A stretch of 54,764 nt of DNA, from contig JADGDQ010000009.1 of the NCBI GenBank assembly GCA_016744805.1, positions 1 through 54,764 on the forward strand. Reading direction: 5' to 3'. Below the pieces are notes generated by a model, which was given only the letters and a program-made list of their open reading frames with translations, was not told where the DNA came from and ran no database searches. Numbering within the stretch: the stretch's first letter is position 1; each line of letters begins with the position of its first letter. Positions 8,581 through 18,022 of this stretch are shown in pieces. Made by a program: the position numbers and the translations under genes. The DNA is from Sulfurovaceae bacterium (GTDB lineage: Bacteria; Campylobacterota; Campylobacteria; Campylobacterales; Sulfurovaceae).

Positions 8581-10111
8581 AATTTTCCTTCAATAATTTT
8601 TGGGCAAAAGCTATGGCTTCTTGGTCTGGGTTTTTTCCTCCGATAATACGGGTAATTTCAGATATTCTCTCTTGTTTGTCTAGTACTCTAGCTTTACTAA
8701 ACTCACCCTCTTTACTAATAAGTATATGTTGGTTGGCTTTGGCAGAAAGATGGGCTTGATGCGAAATAGCAAAAACTTGATAGACTGTGGAGAGTTTGGC
8801 TATCATAGACGCAATAGCTATAGACTCATCACCACTCACATTAGCATCTATCTCATCTAATACTATCACTCCTCCTTTTGCTTTTTTATTTTGCATAGAG
8901 ACAACCAAAAGTGCTAATCGTAGACGATTAAACTCACCACCACTTAGTGTTAGAGTTGTGGAGTTTCCTAGCTTTAAATCAATAACATCTCTCCCTAGTT
9001 CAGAAAGTTCACAACTATCAAAAACAAAAGAGGCATAAGAGAGTTTTAGATCTTGTAAATATCCATCAAGCTCTTTTTCAAATTTATATGCCTCCTGTTC
9101 TCTTTGTTGTGATATCTCTCCTGCAAGTAAAGTTAACTCTTTGTATTCTGTCAACAAAAATGACTCTAATTCACTTTTATCACTCTGTATACTCTTATAG
9201 CTCTTAAGTTCTAACTCTTTCATCTTTTGATATTCAAGAGCTTCTTTGATAGATCCATATCTATTTTTAAGCGTAGATATTTGCTCTAGTCTATCCAAAA
9301 TCTCTTCTACATTAATATCCAAAAGCTCTTCTGCTAACTGCTCTGTCTCTTCAAAATCTGCACGAAGATGATTCATAGCATCAGTAAAATAACTATCATC
9401 TTTTTCTAATAAACGAAATACCTCTTGCACGGATGATTCTAGCTGAAAAATACCATTTGCCTGTGCCAAAGAATCATTAATCTTATCTATTTTTGAGAGC
9501 TGTTGTTTAATCTTGATAAGCTCTTTATCTTCTCCCTCTTTGGGATTTATTGCTTTTATTTTTTCTATCTCATAAGTAGTAAACTCTACTAGCTCTAGTA
9601 ACTTTTTTTCATCTTCAATCATTTTTATAAGCTGATTTGATTTACTTTTATAATGCGTATAACGACTCTTATAAGTATCAAGAAGTTTTTTATATAATAT
9701 GTTACTTTGCATTATAGACTCATCAAGCAATTCTATAAGTATTTTGCTCTCAAATCCACTCTTATCTCGTACACTCAAATAATAAAGATATGAACTAAAC
9801 AGATTCTTAAGTGATTTTTTGGAGATATTTTGATTGTTCAAATAAAATCTTGCACGATCTTTTTTAAGACTTTTCACAACTAATTCATTGTCTAATTCAT
9901 ACATATCAGAAGAGAGTAAAGGGGGCTTAGCCAAAGTCACCTCACACAGCCTTGCCTCGCCTCCTGCATACCCAAAACTAGAGAGAATACTCTGTATCAA
10001 TACAGACTTCCCAGCTCCACTCGCCCCACTTAATACAACAAGCCTAGAATCAAAATCTAAAGTTACTTCATCAAAACTCAAAAGCTCTTTTAGATACAAT
10101 CTCTCTATCAT
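8570..10111 (-). CDS. recN: DNA repair ATPase RecN
   Basis: An SMC-like ATPase of 513 residues, slightly shorter than the usual 550. Walker A is GASGAGKS at about residues 30-37. A long coiled coil runs through about 150-340. The ABC signature is TLSGGEFNRLRLALL and Walker B is VIVLDEIDANVSGDES. RecN acts early in double-strand-break repair by holding DNA ends (family knowledge). It overlaps nadK by four bases and tatD by eleven, forming an operon. The coiled coil is short compared with E. coli RecN, in line with the reduced length. Confidence 0.92.
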   Translation of the reverse strand: MIERLYLKELLSFDEVTLDFDSRLVVLSGASGAGKSVLIQSILSSFGYAGGEARLCEVTLAKPPLLSSDMYELDNELVVKSLKKDRARFYLNNQNISKKSLKNLFSSYLYYLSVRDKSGFESKILIELLDESIMQSNILYKKLLDTYKSRYTHYKSKSNQLIKMIEDEKKLLELVEFTTYEIEKIKAINPKEGEDKELIKIKQQLSKIDKINDSLAQANGIFQLESSVQEVFRLLEKDDSYFTDAMNHLRADFEETEQLAEELLDINVEEILDRLEQISTLKNRYGSIKEALEYQKMKELELKSYKSIQSDKSELESFLLTEYKELTLLAGEISQQREQEAYKFEKELDGYLQDLKLSYASFVFDSCELSELGRDVIDLKLGNSTTLTLSGGEFNRLRLALLVVSMQNKKAKGGVIVLDEIDANVSGDESIAIASMIAKLSTVYQVFAISHQAHLSAKANQHILISKEGEFSKARVLDKQERISEITRIIGGKNPDQEAIAFAQKLLKENYDY

Positions 10112-10980
10112 ATTTTTTCACCCCACGAGAGTTTTTCTCTTAGTACAGAAAAATAATTTCTCTCTCTTTTATGCAATAGTCTTGCACCTCTAATAGCACC
10201 TTTTATAACCAATCTATCTCCTCTACTCATCTCATAATCATCTTGTCCATCAATCACTGCAATAATTGTATCATCTGTAGAATCAAGTTCTATAGTAAAA
10301 TCAGCTGGCACTACAAGAGGTCTTTGAGTAAGAGAATGTGCACAAATAGGAGTCATAATAAAAGCCTGTGTCAAAGGATACATCACAGGTCCACCTGCTG
10401 CTAAATTATATGCAGTGGAGCCTGTGGGTGTAGAGATTATTAATCCATCACCTCTATAGGTATTAAACCATACATTATCAATATACGCACTAATCTTAAC
10501 CATCTTAGAGACAGTAGGACGGGTAATTACCACATCATTAAAAGCAAAAAACTCTCTCTTCTCTCCATCTTTATTATGGATAAATCCCTCTATCATCATT
10601 CTATCATCTATGCGATAGTTACCCTCTAAAAGATTATCAAAAAATAACTCCACTTCATCAATACCAATATCTGCTAAAAATCCTAAATTTCCTGCATTGA
10701 TACCTAGCACTGGTTTATTATATCCATAACTACGACGCACCAATGAAAGAAGTGTTCCATCTCCACCTAAAGAGATCAAAAAATCAACCTCTTTACACAT
10801 ATCATCAAAATCCATACCTTTTTTGCCTATCATATTAGCAGAATTTTTAGCTAAAAAGACATCAATCCCTCTTGCTTGAATTTGACCAGAAATCTTCTCA
10901 TAAAGAGGCTTAATCTCTGGTGCATTTGGCTTTAGGATAAATCCCACTCTCTTAATTTGTTGTAACTTTGCTTCTGACAT
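10108..10980 (-). CDS. nadK: NAD(+)/NADH kinase
   Basis: A 290-residue kinase that phosphorylates NAD to NADP. The nucleotide motif SLGGDGTLLSLVRRS is at about residue 70, followed by GINAGNLGFLADI, FNDVVITRPTVSK (the conserved Asn-Asp) and DGLIISTPTGSTAYNLAAGG, all diagnostic. It is first in the minus-strand run with recN and tatD. The same nadK-recN coupling is widespread in bacteria. Confidence 0.95.
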   Translation of the reverse strand: MSEAKLQQIKRVGFILKPNAPEIKPLYEKISGQIQARGIDVFLAKNSANMIGKKGMDFDDMCKEVDFLISLGGDGTLLSLVRRSYGYNKPVLGINAGNLGFLADIGIDEVELFFDNLLEGNYRIDDRMMIEGFIHNKDGEKREFFAFNDVVITRPTVSKMVKISAYIDNVWFNTYRGDGLIISTPTGSTAYNLAAGGPVMYPLTQAFIMTPICAHSLTQRPLVVPADFTIELDSTDDTIIAVIDGQDDYEMSRGDRLVIKGAIRGARLLHKRERNYFSVLREKLSWGEKI

Positions 10981-11214
10981 ACACTAACCTTGTCACTATT
11001 TTCTATTATGGTAAGATTAACATAATATCACTTCAAAGCCTACTTACTCTTTGATTTTAGAACTATTTTTTAGAAGTCAAGAAAGAGAAATAGTTACAAT
11101 TAAATACCCTAACAACAAAAGAAAAACTTATCTAAAACATAAACTACAATAAAATCAGTTACTTTCTGCTACAATCAAAATAAAAAATAAGCCCTATAAA
11201 AGGAAACCTATATT

Positions 11215-12318
11215 ATGAAAACTTTACTCTTCATATTTGTATTAACAATAAGCACTTATGCCAACAATACAATGCACAATTTTGCCCCAAGCACAGACTG
11301 CAAAGAGTGCCATGCTACTATCTATAATGAGTTTTCAAACTCTGTGCATCACCACTCTACCCCTCAAAAAGACCCTATCCACAAAGCAGTTTGGGACAAA
11401 CACCCACAAAAAAACAAAAAAGGGCAATATGTATGTGGTAAATGCCATACGCCTACAGCAGATAACCTCGATGCCATGCTAACCAAAGGGCAAAAAGCTC
11501 TCCCTGATGCCAATAATACAACACACCAAGCAGGTATTAGCTGTGCCTACTGCCACCGTATAGAGTCCATAGAGCTTCACAAAAAATCTAATACAAATAT
11601 CATAGCCAAAGAGGAAAAAAACTACTTTGGCACGCTTACAGAGCATGTAGAATCACCCTACCACAAAATAAAAACCTCAGGCAATGAGCTTATGAAAAAT
11701 GGAAATGTCTGCATAGGCTGTCACTCTCACAAGATGAACAAGTGGGGGCTTAATGTCTGCTCTACCAATATAGACAACGAGATGGATGGTACAAACTGTG
11801 TAAGTTGCCATATGCCAAAAGTCAAAGGGAGTGTATCAGAGTTTAAAGATACTAAAGTCCATGCATTCCATGGCTTTGCAGGAGTCCATAACCACTCAGA
11901 GATGTTAGCAAAATATATAAATATAAGTTTAGAAAAAAACAAAAATAGCTTTAGTATTACTATCCAAAACCACTCCTCTCATGCCCTCCTCCTCCACCCT
12001 CTACGCCTAGCAGTACTCAAAGTAGAGGTAGTAAGAGCCAACAAAAAGATACAACTCAAAGATACACTCTTTGCTCGTGTTATTGGCAAAGATGGCAAAC
12101 CTGCAATGCCATGGGTAGCAGATACAACCATCAAAAATACAATGATACAAGGTGGAGAAAAAAGAGTTATAGAGTATACATTTACCTTAGAAAAAGATGA
12201 TACAATAGATACAATCTTAGGCTACTACCTAGTCAACCCAAAAGTAGTACAATCTCTAAATCTTCAAGATGATAACAGCTCTACAAAGTTTTATGAGTTT
12301 AAGAAGAGTTCTTTTTAA
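11215..12318 (+). CDS. Periplasmic pentahaem cytochrome c family protein
   Basis: A 367-residue secreted cytochrome. A signal peptide covers about residues 1-16 (MKTLLFIFVLTISTYA). Five CxxCH haem sites are seen: CKECH (about 29), CGKCH (about 75), CAYCH (about 110), CIGCH (about 167) and CVSCH (about 196), with many free histidines that can be distal ligands. The first two thirds resemble the cytochrome c554 / multihaem class. The last about 150 residues have no haem sites and look like a beta domain. The electron partner is unknown: no quinol dehydrogenase or reductase gene is adjacent. A respiratory or detoxifying electron-transfer role is inferred. A REP palindrome follows the stop codon. 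Confidence 0.87.
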   Translation: MKTLLFIFVLTISTYANNTMHNFAPSTDCKECHATIYNEFSNSVHHHSTPQKDPIHKAVWDKHPQKNKKGQYVCGKCHTPTADNLDAMLTKGQKALPDANNTTHQAGISCAYCHRIESIELHKKSNTNIIAKEEKNYFGTLTEHVESPYHKIKTSGNELMKNGNVCIGCHSHKMNKWGLNVCSTNIDNEMDGTNCVSCHMPKVKGSVSEFKDTKVHAFHGFAGVHNHSEMLAKYINISLEKNKNSFSITIQNHSSHALLLHPLRLAVLKVEVVRANKKIQLKDTLFARVIGKDGKPAMPWVADTTIKNTMIQGGEKRVIEYTFTLEKDDTIDTILGYYLVNPKVVQSLNLQDDNSSTKFYEFKKSSF

Positions 12319-12323
12319 AGTGG

Positions 12324-12343
12324 GTAGGGTCGGTTTACCGACC
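12324..12343 (+). repeat. REP-like palindrome, left of the SIR2-TPR gene
   Basis: GTAGGGTCGGTTTACCGACC: a GTAG head plus a seven-base-pair stem (GGTCGGT/ACCGACC) with a TT loop. It differs from the copy at 241-260 by one compensating base pair. It lies between two convergent genes and could also act as a terminator hairpin, although no run of T follows. Confidence 0.6.
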
Positions 12344-12371
12344 ACAACTACTCAGCACTCCCACCCTACAC

Positions 12372-14111
12372 CTACGACAGCTTCTGCTCTATAACTCTCA
12401 AACTATCTCTAGCCTTAATCAAATGAGGATGCTCAGGAGGTAAAACCTTCTCCAATATCTCTATAGCCCTCTTCATAGAGTTGTATGCTTTTTGATACTT
12501 CTCTGTATTGTAGTAAAGTATTGCTAAGTTGTTGTAGCTAGTAGCTGTATAAGGATGCTCCTCTCCTAGGAGTTTTTCTTGTATCTTAAGGGCTTTAAGG
12601 GAGAGGGGTTCTGCTTTTTCATACTCTCCCATTAACACATAGTGTCCTGCTAAGTCGTTGTAGCTAGTAGCTGTATCAGGATGCTCCTCTCCTAGGAGTT
12701 TTTCTTTTATCTTAAGGGCTTTGAGGTAGAGGGGTAATGCACTGCTATACTCACCACAAAGTTTATAGATACGAGCATAATCATTTGACATTTGAGCATC
12801 TTCGATCTTTTGAGCTGGGATATATTCTATCTCCTCTTTTGCTTCTGTGTATCGTATCTGCTCTAGGTAGCTGAGTGCTTTTTGGTAGTGGGCTTTGTAT
12901 CTGTCCTCTTGTATATGCTGAGTTGACTTCAGATACCCATCTATTATCTCTCTGACTTGCTCAAACTGCAACTCTTGGAAGGCTTTATCTATCTGCTTTT
13001 GGGTAGCTTGGTTGAGGCTATAGGATGCTATCTTCTCCTCTAGGGATTTTTTCTCCTCTAGGAGTCTATCGAGTGAACTATCTGTAGTTTGTAGTTTGAG
13101 TTTCAGGTTATTGTAGGTCGCTTCATTTTGCAGTATCTTTTGATACTCTTTGCCAAAGTACGCACTCAGAAACTCCTCGGAGTCTCCTCCTAGTGCTTGG
13201 ATGAGCTTGACTATTTTGTTTAGATTGATTTTGTCTCTATTTGGTTTTAGGGATTTGAGTTTGTTGATGAGAGGTTGCCCGTAGTCATCGAAGTAGATGG
13301 GGATGACTTTTTTATCTAGTGAGCTATGTAACTCTCTATCTTTGTGGAGTAAGATATAGTGTTCACTATGACTATCTCCAAAAGTATCACATACCTTTAT
13401 CAGTTCATCTACAAAAAACCTATCATCCATACTATACCCAACAAACAAAAATGATTTTTGTGCTAGATAGCTTTGGAGTGTTCCTAGGGCTGTCTTGAAC
13501 TCTGCATCAGCACTATTGCCATAGAGTCTGTTGTAGCCATCTGTTGTCAGGATAATCTTGTCTATATTATCAATATGCCCATGTATATGCCATACTGTAT
13601 CTTTGGTGACTCCATCACGCAGAGATGAAACCTGCTCATATTTGGCTTGAATATCCCAATACTTAGTGTCAACTGGCTTGGGGGATGCCCAGTTGAGTAC
13701 CTTGTCATAGTTAGTAGTGATGACAAGCCTTTGGTCTAGCTCCCAAACAGCTCTCGCCAATGCTAGAGAGTCATCTTGTATCTGCTCTCGCTCTATATCA
13801 AAAATATCTTTTAGTACATCATGATACAGTCTCTTTGAAGAAAAAAACTCTTTTATATCATCGGCTATAGAGAGATAATCTTTTTTTACTTTTAACGCTG
13901 ACAATATATATTCCTCTTTATCATTGTCTAGCTTTTTAGCCAATATTTGTAATAGATTTGCCCAACTAGGAAAAATCTGTTTTCCATTATTATCTACAAC
14001 ACTCATAGAGACACCGGCCCCTACGAATGGTACTACTTTGTTCTCTTCTATAAGTCTTTTGAGTTCATTTTCGATGGTAGCATCCCCTTTGAGATATACT
14101 CTATTAGTCAT
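12372..14111 (-). CDS. SIR2-domain / coiled-coil / TPR protein, candidate defence NADase
   Basis: A 579-residue three-part protein. Residues about 10-290 form a SIR2_2-type domain: VVPFVGAGVSM is the nucleotide loop, VITTNYDKVLN holds the conserved Asn and Asp, and HIHGHID supplies the catalytic His. A coiled coil follows at about 320-390. Residues about 400-575 are TPRs, the last three of the 42-residue kinesin-light-chain type. In anti-phage systems, SIR2 domains of this kind deplete NAD on infection, and TPR or similar C-terminal repeats serve as sensors (family knowledge). A defence role here is inferred. The ATG at 14111 is chosen because an upstream frame (TTG at 14153) runs through a REP palindrome. 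No partner gene is adjacent. Two TPRs are near-identical in DNA. Confidence 0.83.
   Translation of the reverse strand: MTNRVYLKGDATIENELKRLIEENKVVPFVGAGVSMSVVDNNGKQIFPSWANLLQILAKKLDNDKEEYILSALKVKKDYLSIADDIKEFFSSKRLYHDVLKDIFDIEREQIQDDSLALARAVWELDQRLVITTNYDKVLNWASPKPVDTKYWDIQAKYEQVSSLRDGVTKDTVWHIHGHIDNIDKIILTTDGYNRLYGNSADAEFKTALGTLQSYLAQKSFLFVGYSMDDRFFVDELIKVCDTFGDSHSEHYILLHKDRELHSSLDKKVIPIYFDDYGQPLINKLKSLKPNRDKINLNKIVKLIQALGGDSEEFLSAYFGKEYQKILQNEATYNNLKLKLQTTDSSLDRLLEEKKSLEEKIASYSLNQATQKQIDKAFQELQFEQVREIIDGYLKSTQHIQEDRYKAHYQKALSYLEQIRYTEAKEEIEYIPAQKIEDAQMSNDYARIYKLCGEYSSALPLYLKALKIKEKLLGEEHPDTATSYNDLAGHYVLMGEYEKAEPLSLKALKIQEKLLGEEHPYTATSYNNLAILYYNTEKYQKAYNSMKRAIEILEKVLPPEHPHLIKARDSLRVIEQKLS
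12522..12773 (-). repeat. 126-bp tandem duplication inside the TPR region
   Basis: Two consecutive 126-base units (12522-12647 and 12648-12773) are nearly identical over their first about 95 bases and encode 42-residue TPRs with the shared core EKLLGEEHPxTATSYN. The in-frame period means copy number could change without a frameshift. Confidence 0.7.
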
Positions 14112-14122
14112 CTTGTCAAAAT

Positions 14123-14143
14123 GGTGGATTGCATCCACCCTAC
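14123..14143 (-). repeat. REP-like palindrome, right of the SIR2-TPR gene
   Basis: On the minus strand it reads GTAGGGTGGATGCAATCCACC, shortened here to head GTAGG plus stem GGTGGAT/ATCCACC around a three-base loop. It sits 11 bases upstream of the SIR2-TPR start codon, in opposite orientation to the copy at 12324-12343. The hairpin would form in the 5' leader of the mRNA and could hinder translation. Confidence 0.6.
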
Positions 14144-14344
14144 TAAGATACAATCACAATATTACAACCTACAAATCTAAGAGCATAGAGAAAAGAAACC
14201 TACAATGCATCAGATAGCTATACAATACTACAAAAGAGATGGAAATATACCCATCCAAAAGTTACCATTCGTTTACTTTTTGTTACCCAAAATTTATGCA
14301 GAGATAATATACTTTGATAGATTAGGAATTACAAGGAATGAAAG

Positions 14345-15631
14345 ATGAAAAATTTGCAGATAACGATGAGTTTGGTAGTGGTTCTTGCTTTGGTTGGTTG
14401 TGGTAGTGACTCTTCTAGTAATGATACAGGAGATACTACAACAACAGCAGGAGTCTATAAGGTAGTAGATACAAATCAGATGAAATGTTTTGATAGTGTA
14501 GGAGATGAACTCTCTTGTATTGGTTCAGGACAGGATGCAGAGTATCTTATGGCTACTGCTAGTTATACAAACAATTCTGATGGTACTGTGACTGATAACA
14601 ACACAGGACTCATGTGGGAACAGACAGCAGACAAAGATGGTGATGGAGTTATCTTGGCTGTGGATAAACTCTCACAAGATGAAGCTATCTCTTATTGTGA
14701 AAATCTTACATTGGCATCATATTCAGACTGGAGACTTCCTGATATAAAAACTATATACTCCTTAATGGATTTTACAGGGCGTGACCCAAGTGGGAATGAT
14801 GTGTTGATACCATTTATCAATGATGATCTCTTTGGCTTTGGATATGGAGATACTGATGCTGGAGAGAGGATTATTGATGCTCAATGGGCTACTACTTCCA
14901 ACTATGTAGCAGATGCTACTATGATGTTTGGTCTCAACTTTGCAGATGGAAGAATCAAAGGGTATGAACTAAACTTTAGGGGTGGTGATAAAACTTTTTA
15001 TGTTCAGTGTGTGAGGGATAACGAAGCGTATGCTACAAATAATTATGTAGATAATAGTGACGAAACCATCACAGATGAAGCAACAAATTTGATGTGGCAT
15101 AAAAGTGACAACATCAATGAAACCAATTGGGATGAAGCGATCTCGTACTGTGAAACATCAACATTAGCTGGGTATACAGATTGGAAGTTGCCTGATGCCA
15201 AAGAGTTGCATAGCATTGTTGATTATTCGAGATCTCCTGATACGACAAATTCCCCTGCTATTAATGCTATATTTAACTCTACACAAATTATAAATGAAGC
15301 AGGAGAGAGTGATTATGGTTTTTATTGGAGTAGTACTACTCATATCGCATCCGATGAAACTGGAACAGCAGGTGCTTATGTAAGTTTTGGTAGAGCGTTA
15401 GGATACACAACTACAGAGGGATGGTATGATGCACATGGAGCTGGTTGCCAAAGAAGCGACCCCAAAGATATATCACAAATAGATACTACCAATCTAATAG
15501 ATACTGATGATTTGGCTGTAGATGCTGATGATGACACATATAGCCTACACAATGGTGCTATTATTCATGGTCCCCAAGGTGATGTTTTGAGAGGCTCTAA
15601 CTTTGCTCGTTGTGTTAGGGAGGTGGATTAA
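14345..15631 (+). CDS. DUF1566-domain lipoprotein
   Basis: A 428-residue lipoprotein. The signal peptide ends in a lipobox LALVGC with the acylated Cys at about residue 19. Two DUF1566 (Lcl C-terminal-like) domains follow, each with the pattern TGLMWEQ or TNLMWHK, AISYCE, then DWRLPD/DWKLPD, at about 75-225 and about 235-425. The fold resembles C-type lectin and formylglycine-generating-enzyme-like folds, and family members are mostly secreted or surface proteins of unknown function. The gene stands alone, upstream of a convergent lipase gene. Confidence 0.85.
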   Translation: MKNLQITMSLVVVLALVGCGSDSSSNDTGDTTTTAGVYKVVDTNQMKCFDSVGDELSCIGSGQDAEYLMATASYTNNSDGTVTDNNTGLMWEQTADKDGDGVILAVDKLSQDEAISYCENLTLASYSDWRLPDIKTIYSLMDFTGRDPSGNDVLIPFINDDLFGFGYGDTDAGERIIDAQWATTSNYVADATMMFGLNFADGRIKGYELNFRGGDKTFYVQCVRDNEAYATNNYVDNSDETITDEATNLMWHKSDNINETNWDEAISYCETSTLAGYTDWKLPDAKELHSIVDYSRSPDTTNSPAINAIFNSTQIINEAGESDYGFYWSSTTHIASDETGTAGAYVSFGRALGYTTTEGWYDAHGAGCQRSDPKDISQIDTTNLIDTDDLAVDADDDTYSLHNGAIIHGPQGDVLRGSNFARCVREVD

Positions 15632-15638
15632 ACCTGCA

Positions 15639-16370
15639 TTATGGAGTTTCATAAAAGGAACTCTTTTGTAAAAAATAGATCGTTTGAGAAGCTACCTCAT
15701 CATCGTAACGCATCATAGAGTGATTGGTCTTGATCTTTATAAAATCACTCATTCCTTCTATTTTGGTTGATTCGACTGAAACCATACCGTCATGCTCTCC
15801 ATCAAAAGCCTCCTCTATCATATCCATCTGAGTTGTGACGACTCCAGCGATGACACCCACTGGATAGTAGGGTTTTTTGAGTGATTTTGGAAAGCTATTT
15901 TTATCAGTACCAAGTACTTTGGCTGTAGGACCAGCATAGTCAAACCACCACTCTTTTTTGTAGCTATCAACAAGCTCTGTACCACCATTTGGACTTCCTA
16001 TCAATACAACATTTCCAAGGTTTTGGACTCTGTATCTATCCAAATAAGCACGGCACAAGAGACCACCTAGAGAGTGACCTACAAAGTGTATCTTCTCATA
16101 CTTATGAAAAGCAATAGTATTGATTTGTGCAAAGACCGTTGCTTTGATCTCATCAATGCTTTTGGTAAATGAGCTGTAGCCAATACTCTCTATATCGTAT
16201 CCTGCCATACAGAGCTCTATATAGAGTTGCCACATTGCTACTTTGCTTCGTCCAAACCCATGGATCAGCACTACTTTCTCTTTTTTGACTTTTGTCTCTG
16301 ATGCAAGAAGTTCTACTTGCATAAAAAAGATACTTAGCATAAGTGTTGATATCACTATTATAGTTTTCAT
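15639..16370 (-). CDS. Secreted alpha/beta-hydrolase (lipase-like)
   Basis: A 243-residue alpha/beta-hydrolase with a signal peptide (residues 1 to about 24). HGFGRSKVAMW is the oxyanion-hole region. The nucleophile elbow is GHSLGG (Ser at about 98). The probable acid is in EHDGMVSVEST and the catalytic His in TNHSMMRYD near the C terminus. The substrate is unknown: a periplasmic or secreted esterase or lipase is the best reading. It is the last of three minus-strand genes with the FISUMP and EFR1 proteins, separated by a 15-base gap, and probably co-transcribed with them. Confidence 0.85.
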   Translation of the reverse strand: MKTIIVISTLMLSIFFMQVELLASETKVKKEKVVLIHGFGRSKVAMWQLYIELCMAGYDIESIGYSSFTKSIDEIKATVFAQINTIAFHKYEKIHFVGHSLGGLLCRAYLDRYRVQNLGNVVLIGSPNGGTELVDSYKKEWWFDYAGPTAKVLGTDKNSFPKSLKKPYYPVGVIAGVVTTQMDMIEEAFDGEHDGMVSVESTKIEGMSDFIKIKTNHSMMRYDDEVASQTIYFLQKSSFYETP

Positions 16371-16385
16371 TAGATGCCTTTGCCT

Positions 16386-17054
16386 CTATCTATCGATCTT
16401 GACACATCTCACTGAAAACATATACTCTTTTGATAAGTTACTACGGTATATCTCACTCTTGTGCCAGTTCCACCATGAGTGTGCAAATGTTCTGTTGTAG
16501 GCTTTCTCTTTGGTCGCTTCACTCCCTGTCCAAAACTCTGCATACATACCTCGGACAAAATACCAATCTCTCCACTTTATCCCAGCAGGCTTGACAGAGA
16601 ATTTATGTCTGTTTACCTCTGATGGCTCAAATTTGCTCAATAGTGTATCGGATTGAGAGGCTTTGAGTGTGATGGCTATATCTCCTCTCCACCCCTCTTT
16701 GTCTGCATCCTCTTGGGAGATACCCAGTGTTGTTTCTAAAGTCTTCCAATCATCATCAGTGGCTACTCTCCAGCCAATAGGGCAAATATTTCGCTTATCT
16801 GCTACATCTTCCCAGCTATAGAGTCTACCATATTTTAAGAGCTTCTCCTTATCATCATCGGGGATAAAGGCTGTGTTTATCTTAGAGCCATCTTGAAACT
16901 TTGTACTTCTTAGATTTTGTGCCAACCACTCTTGCTGTCCAATTTTTACTGTTTGGTATACATTACCCTCATTATCTTTGACTTGACCCAACTCTTTTGC
17001 ACATATTGAAGAGACTAACATAAAAACTCCTATTGTTAAAACTTTTTTTTTCAT
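16386..17054 (-). CDS. FISUMP-domain exported protein
   Basis: A 222-residue exported protein with a signal peptide (about 1-19, ending SSICA). The body matches the Fibrobacter succinogenes major paralogous domain: YQTVKIGQQEWLAQNLRS, then GRLYSWEDVADKRNICPIGW, RVATDDDWKTLE and a final FSVRCVK. The domain is related to the DUF1566 / formylglycine-generating-enzyme fold, and its function is not established. It overlaps the EFR1 gene by four bases, which shows coupling. Confidence 0.83.
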   Translation of the reverse strand: MKKKVLTIGVFMLVSSICAKELGQVKDNEGNVYQTVKIGQQEWLAQNLRSTKFQDGSKINTAFIPDDDKEKLLKYGRLYSWEDVADKRNICPIGWRVATDDDWKTLETTLGISQEDADKEGWRGDIAITLKASQSDTLLSKFEPSEVNRHKFSVKPAGIKWRDWYFVRGMYAEFWTGSEATKEKAYNRTFAHSWWNWHKSEIYRSNLSKEYMFSVRCVKIDR

Positions 17055-17851
17055 TTTTGAGTGTTTGCCTTTATAATTTCACTTAATTTAATATGACTGT
17101 TTCTAAATCTATTTTCATTGACTTCACCTTTGATATGAATGGCATTTGAAGGACAGTGATGCACACAAGCAAAACAGGTAAAACAGCGATTATCTAAAGA
17201 TATTTTTCCATTTTCATTATCCATCCTAATATTAGCTACAGGACATACATTGGCACAAGTACCACATTGCGTACAGTGGTCATTTACAGTGATATAGTTC
17301 TCAATCCCCTCTCCATAAACATGAACCTTTAATCTTTTTTTACTAAAAGGCTTACCTTCTCTACGAATCATATACGCAGTTGCCATTTTGTCTAAAAAAG
17401 TCTCTTTCAACATACCTTGCTTATATGTGGTGATATCCGACTTGATAACTTCTAAATGTTGTTCAATCTTTTTTTTAGGCTCTTTTTTAATCTCCTTTTT
17501 CATATCAAAAGTGGGTATATAGTTATCTACCATTCTAATCCTATTGATGTAAGAAAACTTAAAGCCAGCTTCCTTGCCAATATCTGATAAATGTTTGCCC
17601 ACCGCAGCAGAGTAGATGCCATAAGTGACAATAGCAAAAAGATAATCACAATTAAATGTAGCTCTTTTTAAAAAGTCTACAACAAAGGGTGGTACTGCCC
17701 ATGCATGGAGGGGAAATACTATACCGATTTTTTCATCGCTAAACTCATAAATTCCCTCTTTAACCATTTGTGGGATGGAGTATAACTCTCCACCAATTGA
17801 TTTGGCAATATAGAGACTATTGCCCGTTGCTGTAAAGTATAATATCTTCAC
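17051..17851 (-). CDS. EFR1-family flavodoxin-ferredoxin fusion
   Basis: A 266-residue cytoplasmic electron carrier. Residues 1 to about 160 are flavodoxin-like, with the FMN phosphate loop FTATGNSLYIAK at the N terminus. Residues about 190-245 carry two 4Fe-4S motifs, CTQCGTCANVCP and CFTCFACVHHCP. This arrangement defines EFR1-type ferrodoxins. Its redox partner is unknown. It heads a three-gene minus-strand run and is divergent from an AraC regulator, which may control it (inference from position). Confidence 0.9.
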   Translation of the reverse strand: MKILYFTATGNSLYIAKSIGGELYSIPQMVKEGIYEFSDEKIGIVFPLHAWAVPPFVVDFLKRATFNCDYLFAIVTYGIYSAAVGKHLSDIGKEAGFKFSYINRIRMVDNYIPTFDMKKEIKKEPKKKIEQHLEVIKSDITTYKQGMLKETFLDKMATAYMIRREGKPFSKKRLKVHVYGEGIENYITVNDHCTQCGTCANVCPVANIRMDNENGKISLDNRCFTCFACVHHCPSNAIHIKGEVNENRFRNSHIKLSEIIKANTQK

Positions 17852-18022
17852 TCTCTTCTCCTCCTTTTGAGTTCCTCTAAATTTTTATGGTTAAATTCTA
17901 ACAAGTAATGCGATTTATAGATATACCATTTGTCTCAAATATTTGCACAAAAATATCAAACTGGTCATTTTTATCTAAAAAAAGTACATTTTATGGATAT
18001 AATTATCTCACAAGGAGTAAAT

